Below, one piece after another: positions 1 to 8,778 of a stretch of DNA of 64,000 nt. Made by a program: the position numbers and the translations under genes. Within the stretch, counting starts at the first letter, position 1. Each line of letters begins with the position of its first letter. Source of the DNA: SZUA-430 sp034440355 (GTDB taxonomy: Bacteria; Pseudomonadota; Alphaproteobacteria; Micropepsales; Micropepsaceae). Where the stretch lies: positions 49,494 to 113,493 of the forward strand of contig JAWXBY010000038.1 in NCBI GenBank assembly GCA_034440355.1, read 5' to 3'. The notes beneath the pieces were generated by a model that was not told where the DNA came from, made no database searches, and was given only the letters and a program-made list of their open reading frames with translations.

Positions 1-687
1 GTAACCGAGGAGTTGGTATTGCGTGAGCAGAAAACCGGCGAACATCAGCGCGACGTTGGCCGCGACCGCCTGCCCTTCGAAGTTGCGGCGCGTGCGCCAC
101 CAAACGATCACCAGCAACATCACCGAGAGCGCGATCAGCTGCCCGATTTCGACCCCGACGTTGAAAGCGATCATGTTGGGAATGAGCCCGTTCGGCGACA
201 GGTCCAAGTCCTGAAGCTTCGTGGCAAGACCGAAGCCATGCACGAGGCCGAAGCCGAACACCGCGCCGCGCAAGTCCGGCTGGAACCCGAACAGGCGCAC
301 GAAGCCGCCGAGATTGTCGAACGCTTTATAGGCGACCGACAAACCGACCACGGCATCGACGAGGTGGGCGTTGACGTGAATGTCACCCAGCACGCCCGCC
401 AGCAGCGTCACGCTATGCCCGATGCTGAACAGCGTCACGTAGAGCGCGACATGCGTCAGCCGGTACAAAAAGAAGACGACGCCCAGGATAAAGAGCAAAT
501 GGTCGTAGCCCGTGACCATGTGCTTCGCACCGAGATACAGGAACGGAATGATTTGCGGCCCGCTGCTTCCCGCAACGAACGCAGCATCCTTGCCCTGAAC
601 CCCATGGGCGGCGGCATCGCCAACTACGGCGACGAGAAAGACGGCAAGCGCGCTCATCGCGAGCAGCCGCAAGTAGATGTTGAACAT
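1..687 (-). CDS. HupE/UreJ-family membrane protein (3' end outside window)
   Basis: This minus-strand reading frame is open from an ATG at 685-687 to the window edge, so the C-terminus is missing. The first 25 or so residues form a signal peptide or first membrane segment (MFNIYLRLLAMSALAVFLVA), followed by a region with HMVTGYDHLLFILGV, a typical HupE/UreJ motif with conserved His/Asp, then several hydrophobic helices with glycine-rich turns (GLVHGFGLA, NVGVEIGQL). HupE/UreJ proteins are membrane proteins linked to nickel, cobalt or copper handling. It lies downstream of a His/Asp-rich exported protein on the same strand, which fits metal transport. The plus-strand frame over the same bases has biased, repetitive composition and is a shadow. 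Confidence 0.85.
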   Translation of the reverse strand, partial: MFNIYLRLLAMSALAVFLVAVVGDAAAHGVQGKDAAFVAGSSGPQIIPFLYLGAKHMVTGYDHLLFILGVVFFLYRLTHVALYVTLFSIGHSVTLLAGVLGDIHVNAHLVDAVVGLSVAYKAFDNLGGFVRLFGFQPDLRGAVFGFGLVHGFGLATKLQDLDLSPNGLIPNMIAFNVGVEIGQLIALSVMLLVIVWWRTRRNFEGQAVAANVALMFAGFLLTQYQLLGY

Positions 688-799
688 CACGCGTTGATTC
701 CACCGATTATCGCAACGCGGCGAGCCGACCATTCCCGGTCGGACCTACGCGCGCTTCTTAGCAAGCCTGTGCATCGACGAAGTCGGGCAAAGCCCGTCG

Positions 800-1147
800 C
801 TAGCCAAGCGGTGGACGCACAGGCGGCGAGAGCGCGATCCCGCGCAATGGTTGGTCGGCGCTGGGCAAACAATGCGCGCGCACGAAACCCGCGAGCGGCG
901 CGTCTGGGACATTACAGTGCGCGACATCGAGCGACGAATGCGAGGCCTTGCTGTGATAATCGTCGTCGCCAATGGGGTGCGAATGGTCCACCGGATTGTG
1001 GTCGGCATCGTGATCCGCGTCATGCGCGTCGGCATCCGCCGCCGCTGTCGCGACGTCGCCGTGCCCATGAGCATGCGCCGAAGCAGGCGTGGCCGAAAAA
1101 GCCAGCACCGCCGCGAACACGCCGACGATCAGCAGATAAACGCGCAC
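800..1147 (-). CDS. Small exported His/Asp-rich protein, probable metal binder
   Basis: A 115-residue protein with a GTG start. The N-terminus is a clear signal peptide (MRVYLLIVGVFAAVLAFSAT, then an ASA cleavage site), so the mature protein should be periplasmic. Residues about 24-70 are very rich in His and Asp (HAHGHGD, DAHDADHDADHNPVDHSHP), typical of sites that bind divalent metals. The C-terminal third has two cysteines and many prolines. I do not recognise a named family. It precedes the HupE/UreJ-like gene on the same strand with a gap of about 110 bases, suggesting one metal-related unit. The start is uncertain because GTG is the only good candidate. Confidence 0.7.
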   Translation of the reverse strand: MRVYLLIVGVFAAVLAFSATPASAHAHGHGDVATAAADADAHDADHDADHNPVDHSHPIGDDDYHSKASHSSLDVAHCNVPDAPLAGFVRAHCLPSADQPLRGIALSPPVRPPLG

Positions 1148-1260
1148 CCAAAGCCCCTTCCCAGCCCGATTTAGTCGGCAAAAACCGCGAACGCGTCAAG
1201 CGCCTAGGCAGGGCGCTCCGCGCCGCCTAAGGTCTCCCGGGCCGTTTCACTGGGAAAGAG

Positions 1261-1854
1261 ATGTCCGCCCCACCCCAAACACCGCCGACGCGCCGCGCAG
1301 TGCTCGCCGCCTCCGCCGGCTTGGTGCTCGCAGCCACGAGCGAGGCGTTCGCAAGTCCGGCCGATCTGATCATCGCGAACGGCGTCGCGCGTTTCGGGCG
1401 CAGCCGGTACAAATGCGCTGTCGGCTATGGCGGCATTCGCGCGGACAAGAAAGAGGGCGACGGCGCGACGCCCGCCGGCAGTTGGCCGATCAGGCACGTG
1501 TTGTTCCGGCCCGACCGTGTCCGCATCCCCAAGATGAAATTCGACGTCCGCGACCTGAAACCGAACGACGGCTGGTGCGACGCGCCGTCGGATCTGAACT
1601 ACAACCGCCCCGTCCAATTGCCCTACGCCGCCAGCGCCGAAGCGCTGTGGCGCAAGGACGGCATCTACGACGTCATCGCCGTCCTCGGCTACAACGACGA
1701 CCCCGTCGTGCCGGGCCGCGGCAGCGCGATCTTCCTCCACATCGCGAGAGCGAACTACAGTCCGACCGTGGGCTGCGTCGCGTTGGCGCGCGAGAACCTG
1801 CTCGTGTTCTTGTCCAAGGCAACGCCGGCAACCCGCGTCGTGATACGGCGCTGA
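1261..1854 (+). CDS. L,D-transpeptidase family protein (YkuD domain), Tat-like export signal
   Basis: A 197-residue protein. The N-terminus has a twin-arginine-like signal (PTRRAVLAASAGLVLA), so it should act in the periplasm. The YkuD fold covers about residues 35-197; His160 and Cys172 lie in the family pattern H-x11-C as LHIARANYSPTVGCVAL, with Cys172 the expected nucleophile. L,D-transpeptidases make 3-3 peptidoglycan cross-links or attach proteins to peptidoglycan; this short ErfK-like form is often of unknown substrate. No LysM or other wall-binding domain is present. It stands alone and faces a small unknown gene at its 3' end. Confidence 0.85.
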   Translation: MSAPPQTPPTRRAVLAASAGLVLAATSEAFASPADLIIANGVARFGRSRYKCAVGYGGIRADKKEGDGATPAGSWPIRHVLFRPDRVRIPKMKFDVRDLKPNDGWCDAPSDLNYNRPVQLPYAASAEALWRKDGIYDVIAVLGYNDDPVVPGRGSAIFLHIARANYSPTVGCVALARENLLVFLSKATPATRVVIRR

Positions 1855-1861
1855 AGAAACG

Positions 1862-2056
1862 TCAGGCGCGAACGGTTTCGAACGTCCGTCTGATGTCGTG
1901 CTCGTTGAAAACGATGCCGCCGTCGGTCTCGATTTTGACGTTCGCATCGCCGCTGTAAAACGTCAGCCGCTGGATCGCATAGTTCATCGCCTCGGGCTTG
2001 TCGCGAAAGCGCCGCTCTTCCCGCTGCTCGGCGGTTTGCGTGACGACATTGAACAT
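1862..2056 (-). CDS. Small protein of unknown function, 64 aa
   Basis: The frame is longer upstream, but the start at 2056 is chosen because a good ribosome site (GAGGAA, about 4 bases upstream of ATG) precedes it. The product is a 64-residue soluble protein with a charged N-terminal helix (AEQREERRFRDKPEAMNY) and a C-terminal stretch that looks like beta strands (VKIETDGGIVFNEHDI). There is no signal peptide or membrane segment. It converges on the L,D-transpeptidase gene with only 7 bases between the stops. I do not recognise the family. Confidence 0.65.
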   Translation of the reverse strand: MFNVVTQTAEQREERRFRDKPEAMNYAIQRLTFYSGDANVKIETDGGIVFNEHDIRRTFETVRA

Positions 2057-2559
2057 GACGGTTCCTCTTTCACGTTCACGGGTCCAGAGCGTTGCACGCG
2101 GTACGCATCGTGTGACAGATGTGCGAAAGCAACGCCGGTGAAAATCATCGCACGCCGCCGCGCACCCCGGCAAACCCTTGTGTCAAGTGGAACCCGCACG
2201 GCTTCCGCGCAACGTCACACAAAAATCCGCGGCCCCACCGTTGCGGCACAACCGTCATCCCGCAAGCCGCGCCACCTCTTTCGCCAGCGACTCCAGTTCC
2301 GCAAAGACCATCGATCGGCGAGAACGTCGCCGAGTTCGTCGAAGCGCCGCCCGCACATCATGCGGGGCTGATTGGCGTCAGCTCAGGCGTCGAGAACACT
2401 TTAGTAAATGCTCTAGCGCTCCTAAGCACCGGCCGCACGAACATACGCCTCGGCCTGACATTTGCGGCAAGGCGGCCGGCCAATATGTAACTGACCCCAC
2501 TGATGATTCCGGCGCGAGGAACCCGAAGCGCCGTCACGCGTTGCGGTTGCCAGGAGACG
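2057..2559. other. 503-base stretch with no supported gene
   Basis: This region separates the 64-aa gene from the first response regulator. Short frames exist on both strands but have no convincing ribosome site and no recognisable motif. It presumably carries the promoter of the small minus-strand gene (its ribosome site is at about 2060-2070) and that of the response regulator gene. No tRNA-like cloverleaf or strong terminator hairpin is apparent. Confidence 0.5.
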
Positions 2560-3003
2560 ATGATGAGTACCCCCGAACCCTTGGAGCCGCCAGCGCCCGA
2601 ACACCCGGCGCGACCGAATATTGTCCTCGTCGTGGAGGACGAAATCTTGATCCGGCTCGCGCTGGCCGATCACCTGCGCGATGCGGGTCTCACCGTTTAC
2701 GAAGCCGCGAGCGGCACCGAGGCTGTCGATCTCTTGACGCACCACGGCCACGACATCGATGTGATCTTCAGCGACATCATGATGCCCGGCGCCGTCGACG
2801 GCCTCGCGCTGATGTCATGGGCCGCCCAACATTGCCCCGACGTGCCGTTCATCTTGACCTCCGGCGCGCCCGGCGAAAGCGCCACGATCACCACACTAAC
2901 CAACGCCGGCCTCTTCTTCCTGAAGCCCTATGACATGGATCGCGTGGCAGCACGTCTCAGCGCGAAAGCGAAGGCCCGCGCCGACGCGCGCGACGGCGAC
3001 TGA
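2560..3003 (+). CDS. Single-domain response regulator (receiver only)
   Basis: A 147-residue CheY-like protein. The frame opens at 2503, but ATG at 2560 is preceded by a good AGGAGA site and is preferred. After a proline-rich tail of about 20 residues comes a receiver domain with the acidic pair in VVEDE, the phosphoacceptor Asp in FSDIMMPG, a Ser/Thr in LTSG and the conserved Lys in LKPYD. No output domain follows, so it probably works in a phosphorelay or by protein binding. A close paralogue follows 105 bases downstream on the same strand. The partner kinase is not in view. Confidence 0.85.
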   Translation: MMSTPEPLEPPAPEHPARPNIVLVVEDEILIRLALADHLRDAGLTVYEAASGTEAVDLLTHHGHDIDVIFSDIMMPGAVDGLALMSWAAQHCPDVPFILTSGAPGESATITTLTNAGLFFLKPYDMDRVAARLSAKAKARADARDGD

Positions 3004-3108
3004 ACAGCGTAAATACGGCCAAGGCAAACGCACTTCGGCCCGCCCGGTTCCGGCACTTCACCGTTGCGCAATCGGAACCGGGACAGGGGCGCATGAGTTG
3101 AAATATTC

Positions 3109-3546
3109 ATGGTCGAAGCCAAACCGCTCCGCACACCCTTTCGTGGAATCAACGACCGCAAGCCCACCATTCTCGTCGTCGAGGACGAGGTGCTGTTGCG
3201 CGTGGCGCTCGCCGAATACCTGCGCGACTGCGGCTTCAAAGTCTACGAAGCCGGCAACGGCGCCGAAGCCATCGCGTTGCTGAAATCACGCAAATACATA
3301 ATCGACTTGGTGTTGAGCGACGTCGACATGCCCGAAGTCGACGGTTTCGCCTTAGCGCAGTGGGTCCACCAATATCGGCCGGGCCTTCCCATCCGCCTCG
3401 CGTCCGGCGACCGCAAGAAATCCGACAACGCCAAGACGCTCTGCGAAAACGAACCCTTCTTCGCCAAACCCTACGACCTGAAGAAGGTCGTCGCCTTCGT
3501 CCGCAACGCCATCGAAGCGAGAGCGAAGAAGAAACGTTCGGCCTAA
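3109..3546 (+). CDS. Single-domain response regulator, tandem paralogue
   Basis: A 145-residue receiver-only protein strongly similar to the preceding one: VVEDEVLLRVALAEYLRDCG versus VVEDEILIRLALADHLRDAG. The phosphoacceptor lies in LSDVDMPEVDG and the conserved Lys in FAKPYDLKK. The switch Ser is in RLASGD, where the first copy has ILTSG. The C-terminus is basic (EARAKKKRSA). The 3' end overlaps the convergent S9 peptidase gene by 4 bases. The tandem arrangement suggests local duplication and divergence, possibly giving two outputs of one kinase. Confidence 0.85.
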   Translation: MVEAKPLRTPFRGINDRKPTILVVEDEVLLRVALAEYLRDCGFKVYEAGNGAEAIALLKSRKYIIDLVLSDVDMPEVDGFALAQWVHQYRPGLPIRLASGDRKKSDNAKTLCENEPFFAKPYDLKKVVAFVRNAIEARAKKKRSA

Positions 3547-5786
3547 TCCGCCTTCGCCGTCTTGTTCCCGGTGTTCAAGCCCGCCTGATCGAGCAGGAAT
3601 GCGTTGGTGAATGCCGCCTCTTCGACCGCGCCGAAACGGCCTGAATCGCCCGAATGGCCCGCCGTCATGTTGGTGCGGAAGATGAGCGGGTTCTGATCCG
3701 TCTTGTTGCGCCGGATCTTCGCCACCCACTTCGCCGGCTCGAAATAACCGACCTGGCTGTCGTTGTAGCCCGCGGTTACCAGCAGCGACGGATACGCCTT
3801 CTTCTCGACCTGATCGTAGGGCGAATAGCTCAACATATATTCGTAATCGCCGGGCTCGGCCGGGTTGCCCCATTCCTCATACTCGAATGTCGTCAGCGGA
3901 ATGGAATCGTCGAGCATCGTGGTGACCACATCGACGAACGGCACGCCCGCCACAACGCCCTTGTAGAGGTCGGGCCGCATCGTCGCGACGGCGCCTGCCA
4001 GCAAACCGCCAGCGCTGCGCCCCATCGCGAAGATGCGCTTCGGGTCGACCATGCCGCCCTTGGCGAGCGACTCGGTGACCGCGATGAAGTCGGTGAACGT
4101 GTTCTTCTTGTTGCGCAGCTTGCCGCCTTGATACCAAGCCTCGCCGAGTTCACGTCCGCCGCGCACATGCGCATAGGCCATGACGAAACCTCGATCAAGC
4201 AAACTCGGCCACTTCGACTTGAACACGGGATCGTTGCTCGACCCATAGGCGCCATAACCGTAGATCAGAACCGGGTTCTCACCCTTCTCGAACTTGTCGC
4301 GGCGGTAGGCAAGCGTCACCGGAATCTGCTTGCCGTCAGGCGCCGGCGCGAACACGCGCTCGATCGAATAGGCCGAGGTCGAGAACCCCGGCACCGCCAT
4401 CCGCTGCACCTCGGTCTTCGTCCCCGTCGCGACGTCGTAGTCGTAGATCACGTCCGGATTGACCGGCGACGAGAACGCATAGCGCAGCTTCGTCGTCTCT
4501 GAATCCGTGTTGCGCAAATTCGGGAAACTGAACGTGTCGGAGAACGTCATGTGCCCGGCCGGCGCGTCAGGGGTTATCAACTTTTCATCGCCCGACTTCA
4601 CGTCGACCAGCCGGATGCGCGACCCGCCCTTCGCATATTCGTCAAGCGCGATCACGCCACCCTTCATCACCTCGAACGTCTCAATGTAAACGCCCTCTTG
4701 CACGCCGATGAGCGGCGTCCACGTGCCAGGCGCAGTCAGCGTCGTCGTGGCAATGCGATAGTCCGGCGCATCAAGGTTGGTGCGGATGTAAAGCTGCCCG
4801 TTCGACTCGTCCGCGAAATAGCGCACGCCCTTCGCGCGCGGCTTGATCAGCGTCCACTTGCCCTCGGGTGTCTTCGCGTCGAGGAAACGCACATCCGACG
4901 TCGTGGTTTGCTCGCTGGTCAACAGCAGAACACGCCCACCCTTCGACCGCTTCAGCGCGATCTCATACTGCTGATCCTTCTCCTCAAAGATCGCTTTGTC
5001 GGTCTTGGGATCCGTGCCCAGCGTATGCCGCATCAAGAGATACGAGCGCGCCAACCCCGGCTGCAGCTTGATGTAGAAGAGCGTCTTGTTGTCGTCCGCA
5101 AACGCAAAGTCCGACGACACGTGTTCTATCTTGTCGTTGATCAACGCGCCCGTGCGCATATCGCGCATGATCAGTTCGTGCCAACGGTCACCCGAGTAAT
5201 CTACCGCGTAAACGAAGATGTTCCCGTCCGGCGACGATCCGTAGTTGTTGACCTTGAACTGCTGATGCTTCGGCCCTTCGGTCTGACCGTCGAGCAGCAC
5301 CTCTTCAGCGCCCGACATAGAGCCCTTGCGCCGCGCGATAACCGGATAGTCCGCCCCCGCCGCGTAACGCTCGTAATACCAATAGTCGCCGTCCTTGAAT
5401 GGCGGCGTACCCTGCACGGCGGCGGCCTTCGTGCGAACCTCTTCGCGCAAAATCTTCTGCAGGTCCGACGTATGCGCCATCAACTCGCCGGCGTATTTGT
5501 TCTCTTCATCGAGATAGCGGATGACCTTCTCGGTCTTCTTCTCGTTCATCCAGAAGAAGAAGTCGGTGCGCTTAGCGCCATGCGGCGCGATCAGCACCGT
5601 GCCCTTCATCATCGCGTACGGGGGATAACCCGTCTTGCGGTCGATCGCGAGACCCGGCGTGGTGGAGGTCGCCTCGGTCGGTGTCGTGCCCGTCGCCCCG
5701 CCGAACGGCATCATGTCGTTGATCGTCGTGCAGCCCGAAAGGCTCAGGAACGTGGCACTCATCGCAACAAAACCCGCAAAGCGCAT
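3543..5786 (-). CDS. S9A prolyl oligopeptidase-family serine peptidase, lipoprotein
   Basis: A 747-residue enzyme if started at ATG 5786, which places a lipoprotein signal at the N-terminus (MRFAGFVAMSATFLSLSGC, Cys19 as lipid site). An earlier in-frame start would bury this signal. An N-terminal beta-propeller region of about 400 residues is followed by the alpha/beta hydrolase domain. The catalytic triad is visible: Ser591 in GRSAGG, Asp676 in GYNDSQ and His711 in AGHSGD. The family cuts short peptides after proline or basic residues. A lipid-anchored envelope form is less usual than the cytosolic form. It converges on the response regulator gene. Confidence 0.9.
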   Translation of the reverse strand: MRFAGFVAMSATFLSLSGCTTINDMMPFGGATGTTPTEATSTTPGLAIDRKTGYPPYAMMKGTVLIAPHGAKRTDFFFWMNEKKTEKVIRYLDEENKYAGELMAHTSDLQKILREEVRTKAAAVQGTPPFKDGDYWYYERYAAGADYPVIARRKGSMSGAEEVLLDGQTEGPKHQQFKVNNYGSSPDGNIFVYAVDYSGDRWHELIMRDMRTGALINDKIEHVSSDFAFADDNKTLFYIKLQPGLARSYLLMRHTLGTDPKTDKAIFEEKDQQYEIALKRSKGGRVLLLTSEQTTTSDVRFLDAKTPEGKWTLIKPRAKGVRYFADESNGQLYIRTNLDAPDYRIATTTLTAPGTWTPLIGVQEGVYIETFEVMKGGVIALDEYAKGGSRIRLVDVKSGDEKLITPDAPAGHMTFSDTFSFPNLRNTDSETTKLRYAFSSPVNPDVIYDYDVATGTKTEVQRMAVPGFSTSAYSIERVFAPAPDGKQIPVTLAYRRDKFEKGENPVLIYGYGAYGSSNDPVFKSKWPSLLDRGFVMAYAHVRGGRELGEAWYQGGKLRNKKNTFTDFIAVTESLAKGGMVDPKRIFAMGRSAGGLLAGAVATMRPDLYKGVVAGVPFVDVVTTMLDDSIPLTTFEYEEWGNPAEPGDYEYMLSYSPYDQVEKKAYPSLLVTAGYNDSQVGYFEPAKWVAKIRRNKTDQNPLIFRTNMTAGHSGDSGRFGAVEEAAFTNAFLLDQAGLNTGNKTAKAD

Positions 5787-5948
5787 GCAATAATCCTGAA
5801 GTCGGTGGAAACCCGTCGGGGCGGGCCGCACCTTGCATGCCCCGGCCCGCTTTGTCACGGCGCGTCTGGCCCCACAGGGACCCCGTTTTTGGCACCTTCC
5901 GGGACGCCGCGCGGGGGTCTAAAACACCGCCAAACCGGAGGCAGTAAG

Positions 5949-7409
5949 ATGCGCCTGAAAGACCCACAACTTCTGCGTGACAAGGCCTACGTGAACGGCG
6001 AGTGGATCGCCGCCGACGCCGGCGCCACGTTCGAGGTCACGAACCCCGCAAACGGCGAGGTCCTCTCGCGCCTGCCCGACATGCTGGAAGGCGAAACCCG
6101 CCGCGCCATCGAAGCCGCGAACGCGGCCTGGCCCGCATGGGCCGCGAAGACCGCGAAGGAACGCGCAAGCATCATGCGCAAATGGTTCGACCTCATGATG
6201 GCGAACCAGGAAGACCTCGCGATCATCATGACGTCGGAGCAAGGCAAGCCGCTGGCGGAGTCGCGCGGCGAAGTCGCCTACGGCGCGTCATTCATCGAAT
6301 GGTTCGCCGAAGAGGGCAAACGCATCTACGGCGACATCATCCCGCAGACGCAGGCCGGCCGCCGCATTCTGGTTCTGAAACAGCCGATCGGCGTCGTCGC
6401 CGCGATCACACCGTGGAACTTCCCCAACGCCATGATCACGCGCAAATGCGGCCCGGCGCTCGCCGCCGGTTGCCCGATCGTGATCAAGCCGCCGGCCGAA
6501 ACGCCGCTCTCGGCATTGGCGCTCGCGGTCCTCGCCGAACGCGCCGGCATTCCGAAAGGCATCTTCAACGTCGTGACGACGAAACACTCCTCCCGCGTCG
6601 GCCAGGAGATGACGGGCAATTCGATCGTCCGCAAATTCTCGTTCACCGGCTCGACCGAGATCGGCAAGCTGCTCATGCGTCAGTGCGCGGCCACGGTGAA
6701 GAAGGTGTCGCTCGAACTCGGCGGCAACGCTCCTTTCATCGTCTTCGACGACGCCGACCTCGACGCCGCCGTCACCGGCGCGATGCTCTCAAAATTCCGC
6801 AACATGGGCCAAACCTGCGTCTGCGCGAACCGCCTCTTCGTCCAGGACAAGGTCTACGACGCCTTCGCCGAAAAACTCTCGAAGGCCGTCGGCACCTTGA
6901 AAGTCGGCGACGGCCTGGGCGACGGTGTGATGCAAGGTCCGCTTATCAACATGGAAGCGGTCGAAAAGGTCGAACGCCTGATCAAAGACGCGACCGGCAA
7001 AGGCGCGAAGATCACGACGGGCGGCAAACGCCACCCGCTCGGCCACACCTTCTTCGAGCCAACCGTGCTGACCGAGGTCAACACGCAGATGGCGATCGCG
7101 CAGGAAGAAATCTTCGGCCCGGTCGCGACGCTCTTCCGCTTCAAAACAGAAGCAGATGCCATCCGCCTCGCCAACGACACCGAATACGGCTTAGCCGCCT
7201 ACTTCTACGCCCGCGACCTCGGGCGGGTCTGGCGCGTGGCAGAGGCGCTGGAATACGGCATCGTCGGCATCAACGAAGGCATCATCTCCACCGAAGTCGC
7301 CCCCTTCGGCGGCATGAAAGAATCCGGCATCGGCCGCGAAGGCTCAAAATACGGCATCGAAGATTTCCTCGAAGTGAAATACCTGGCGATGGGCGGCCTC
7401 GGAACGTGA
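5949..7409 (+). CDS. gabD: Succinate-semialdehyde dehydrogenase
   Basis: A 486-residue aldehyde dehydrogenase; start ATG 5949 follows a strong GGAGG site. It oxidises succinate semialdehyde to succinate with NAD(P)+, the second step of GABA breakdown. Visible motifs: TPWNFPNAMITRK, KPPAETPLSALALA, FTGSTEIG in the nucleotide site, catalytic Glu in LELGGNAPF and catalytic Cys290 in GQTCVCANR, matching E. coli GabD spacing. The second Cys two residues later is also seen in GabD enzymes. The gabT gene lies 1.4 kb downstream, separated by a repeat, a glutathione transferase and an orphan gene. Cofactor preference cannot be read with certainty. Confidence 0.93.
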   Translation: MRLKDPQLLRDKAYVNGEWIAADAGATFEVTNPANGEVLSRLPDMLEGETRRAIEAANAAWPAWAAKTAKERASIMRKWFDLMMANQEDLAIIMTSEQGKPLAESRGEVAYGASFIEWFAEEGKRIYGDIIPQTQAGRRILVLKQPIGVVAAITPWNFPNAMITRKCGPALAAGCPIVIKPPAETPLSALALAVLAERAGIPKGIFNVVTTKHSSRVGQEMTGNSIVRKFSFTGSTEIGKLLMRQCAATVKKVSLELGGNAPFIVFDDADLDAAVTGAMLSKFRNMGQTCVCANRLFVQDKVYDAFAEKLSKAVGTLKVGDGLGDGVMQGPLINMEAVEKVERLIKDATGKGAKITTGGKRHPLGHTFFEPTVLTEVNTQMAIAQEEIFGPVATLFRFKTEADAIRLANDTEYGLAAYFYARDLGRVWRVAEALEYGIVGINEGIISTEVAPFGGMKESGIGREGSKYGIEDFLEVKYLAMGGLGT

Positions 7410-7429
7410 TGCTGACAACAACCAGCGCT

Positions 7430-7589
7430 GTCATCCCGGAAGTTAGGCGAGCCCGAATGCGAAGCATTCGGTTTGCGAGCCTTACTATCCGGGACCCAGG
7501 GCCACACACTCTGCCTATGACCCTGGGTCCCGGCTCGCAAACTTCGCTAGATCGCTCCGCGATCAAGCTCCGCTAGCGTCCGGGATGAC
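7430..7589. repeat. Intergenic palindromic repeat, 160 bp with perfect 11-bp ends
   Basis: The ends are perfect inverted repeats (GTCATCCCGGA at 7430-7440, TCCGGGATGAC at 7579-7589). Nested pairs lie inside: GGGACCCAGGG at 7491-7501 with CCCTGGGTCCC at 7521-7531, and GTTTGCGAGCC at 7471-7481 with GGCTCGCAAAC at 7532-7542, plus a small CGAATGC/GCATTCG hairpin. No coding capacity is apparent. It resembles the small dispersed palindromic elements common between genes in alphaproteobacteria. Confidence 0.85.
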
Positions 7590-7612
7590 AATTTAAGATC
7601 GGAGAGACAGTC

Positions 7613-8218
7613 ATGAAACTCTACTACGGCCCGCAAACGCGCGCGTTCACCTCGCTCTGGATGATGGAGGAAGCCGGCCAACCGTATGAGATCGTGCGCG
7701 TCGACATTCGCGCGCCGGGCCACCCGACGGAGGCCTACAAAAAGATCAACCCGATGGGCAAAGTCGCGGGCTTCGAAGACAACGGCGTCGGCTTCGGCGA
7801 GACGGCCGCGATCCTCCTCTACGTCGCCGACAAATTCCCGCAGACGAAACTCAGCCCCGCACCGACCGATCCAAAGCGTGGCCGTTTCCTGCAATGGCTA
7901 ATGTTCTCGGCTACGACGATGGAGCCCGCGATGCTCGAAAAACGCATGGGCCACCCGGTGAACAGCTTGCAGGCCGGCTGGGGCGACTACGACCGCGCGA
8001 TGGGCGCACTCGAAGCCGCTATGAAGCCCGGCCAGTGGCTCTTCGGCGATCAGTTCACGGCAGCTGACCTCTACATCGCCTCAGGGCTAGGCTTCGGCAT
8101 GCAATTCGGCATGATCGACAAGCGCCCAGCCTTCGTCGAATTCGCCGAACGCGCCCAAGCCCGCCCCGCCTTCAAACGCGCCACCGAAATCGAAGCGAAA
8201 GAGGCCGCCAAGAAGTAG
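7613..8218 (+). CDS. Glutathione S-transferase family protein
   Basis: A 201-residue cytosolic protein with the two-domain transferase layout: a thioredoxin-like N-terminal domain (MKLYYGPQTRAFTSLWMMEE, INPMGKVAGFED, and GETAAILLYVADKF for the gamma-glutamyl contact) and a helical C-terminal domain with the N-capping box FTAADLYIAS. The catalytic residue is not obvious; Tyr4/Tyr5 or Thr9/Ser14 could serve. The family conjugates or reduces electrophiles with glutathione. Substrate is unknown. It sits between gabD and gabT but no functional tie is evident. The ATG follows a GGAGAGACAGTC ribosome site. Confidence 0.88.
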   Translation: MKLYYGPQTRAFTSLWMMEEAGQPYEIVRVDIRAPGHPTEAYKKINPMGKVAGFEDNGVGFGETAAILLYVADKFPQTKLSPAPTDPKRGRFLQWLMFSATTMEPAMLEKRMGHPVNSLQAGWGDYDRAMGALEAAMKPGQWLFGDQFTAADLYIASGLGFGMQFGMIDKRPAFVEFAERAQARPAFKRATEIEAKEAAKK

Positions 8219-8229
8219 TTGTAGTCACC

Positions 8230-8718
8230 GTGAGCAAAGAGCGACCCGTCAACACACTCACCGTCAAAGACCTGCGGATGAACCCGGTTTGGAAGTTCAC
8301 AAATCGAGAAACTTCCGACGAAACGGCCGTGAAGCCCGCGCGCCGCCTTCCCGTCTCGACGCTGGACGGCCATGTGGTTGGTACGCAGGTCCGACTTGCG
8401 AATGGCGCCCGCAAGTGGGCGATGCTGTCCAATTTGGACGTGCATTACACTCACCTTACGGAGCATTTCCTCACGTTGTCGATTTTTCACCGCAGGCAGT
8501 GGTTCCATTTGGCGCGCTATCATGATTTCGATAGACGAGAATGTGGTCCAGAAGCCCTTTGCCGTTTTCTGGGCCTGAAGCTGGCCGAAGTGTTTCCTCT
8601 GTCTTACGACGTCAGGAAGTACGTTCGGGGCGCGCCCTCCGCTGGCGCAGGTCAAATCCGAGCGAAGCCCCGCAGGAAGTTGACGCACGCCGAAATCATT
8701 GCGTCGGCGGTGCACTAA
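8230..8718 (+). CDS. Orphan protein of unknown function, 162 aa
   Basis: The frame starts with GTG at 8230, 12 bases after the glutathione transferase stop; an in-frame ATG at 8278 is the alternative. The product is soluble, without signal peptide or membrane segment, rich in Arg, His and Trp in the middle (IFHRRQWFHLARYHDFDRRE) and basic at the C-terminus (AKPRRKLTHAEIIA). Base composition is visibly less GC-rich than the flanking transferase and gabT genes, which suggests a recent arrival. I do not recognise the family. Confidence 0.6.
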   Translation: MSKERPVNTLTVKDLRMNPVWKFTNRETSDETAVKPARRLPVSTLDGHVVGTQVRLANGARKWAMLSNLDVHYTHLTEHFLTLSIFHRRQWFHLARYHDFDRRECGPEALCRFLGLKLAEVFPLSYDVRKYVRGAPSAGAGQIRAKPRRKLTHAEIIASAVH

Positions 8719-8778
8719 CGCCAACGATGTCCCCTTCAACTCGCCGCGTAGAATGAGAGCATAGAGAAAGCGACCCGC

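Noticed and set aside
13..1230. Long plus-strand frame of 405 codons
   Set aside because: Its composition is dominated by Arg, Ala and His, with no recognisable domain, while the minus strand encodes a HupE/UreJ membrane protein and a secreted His-rich protein over the same bases.
2190..2369. Minus-strand short frames upstream of the response regulators
   Set aside because: No ribosome site and no conserved look; low-complexity Arg/Trp-rich translation.
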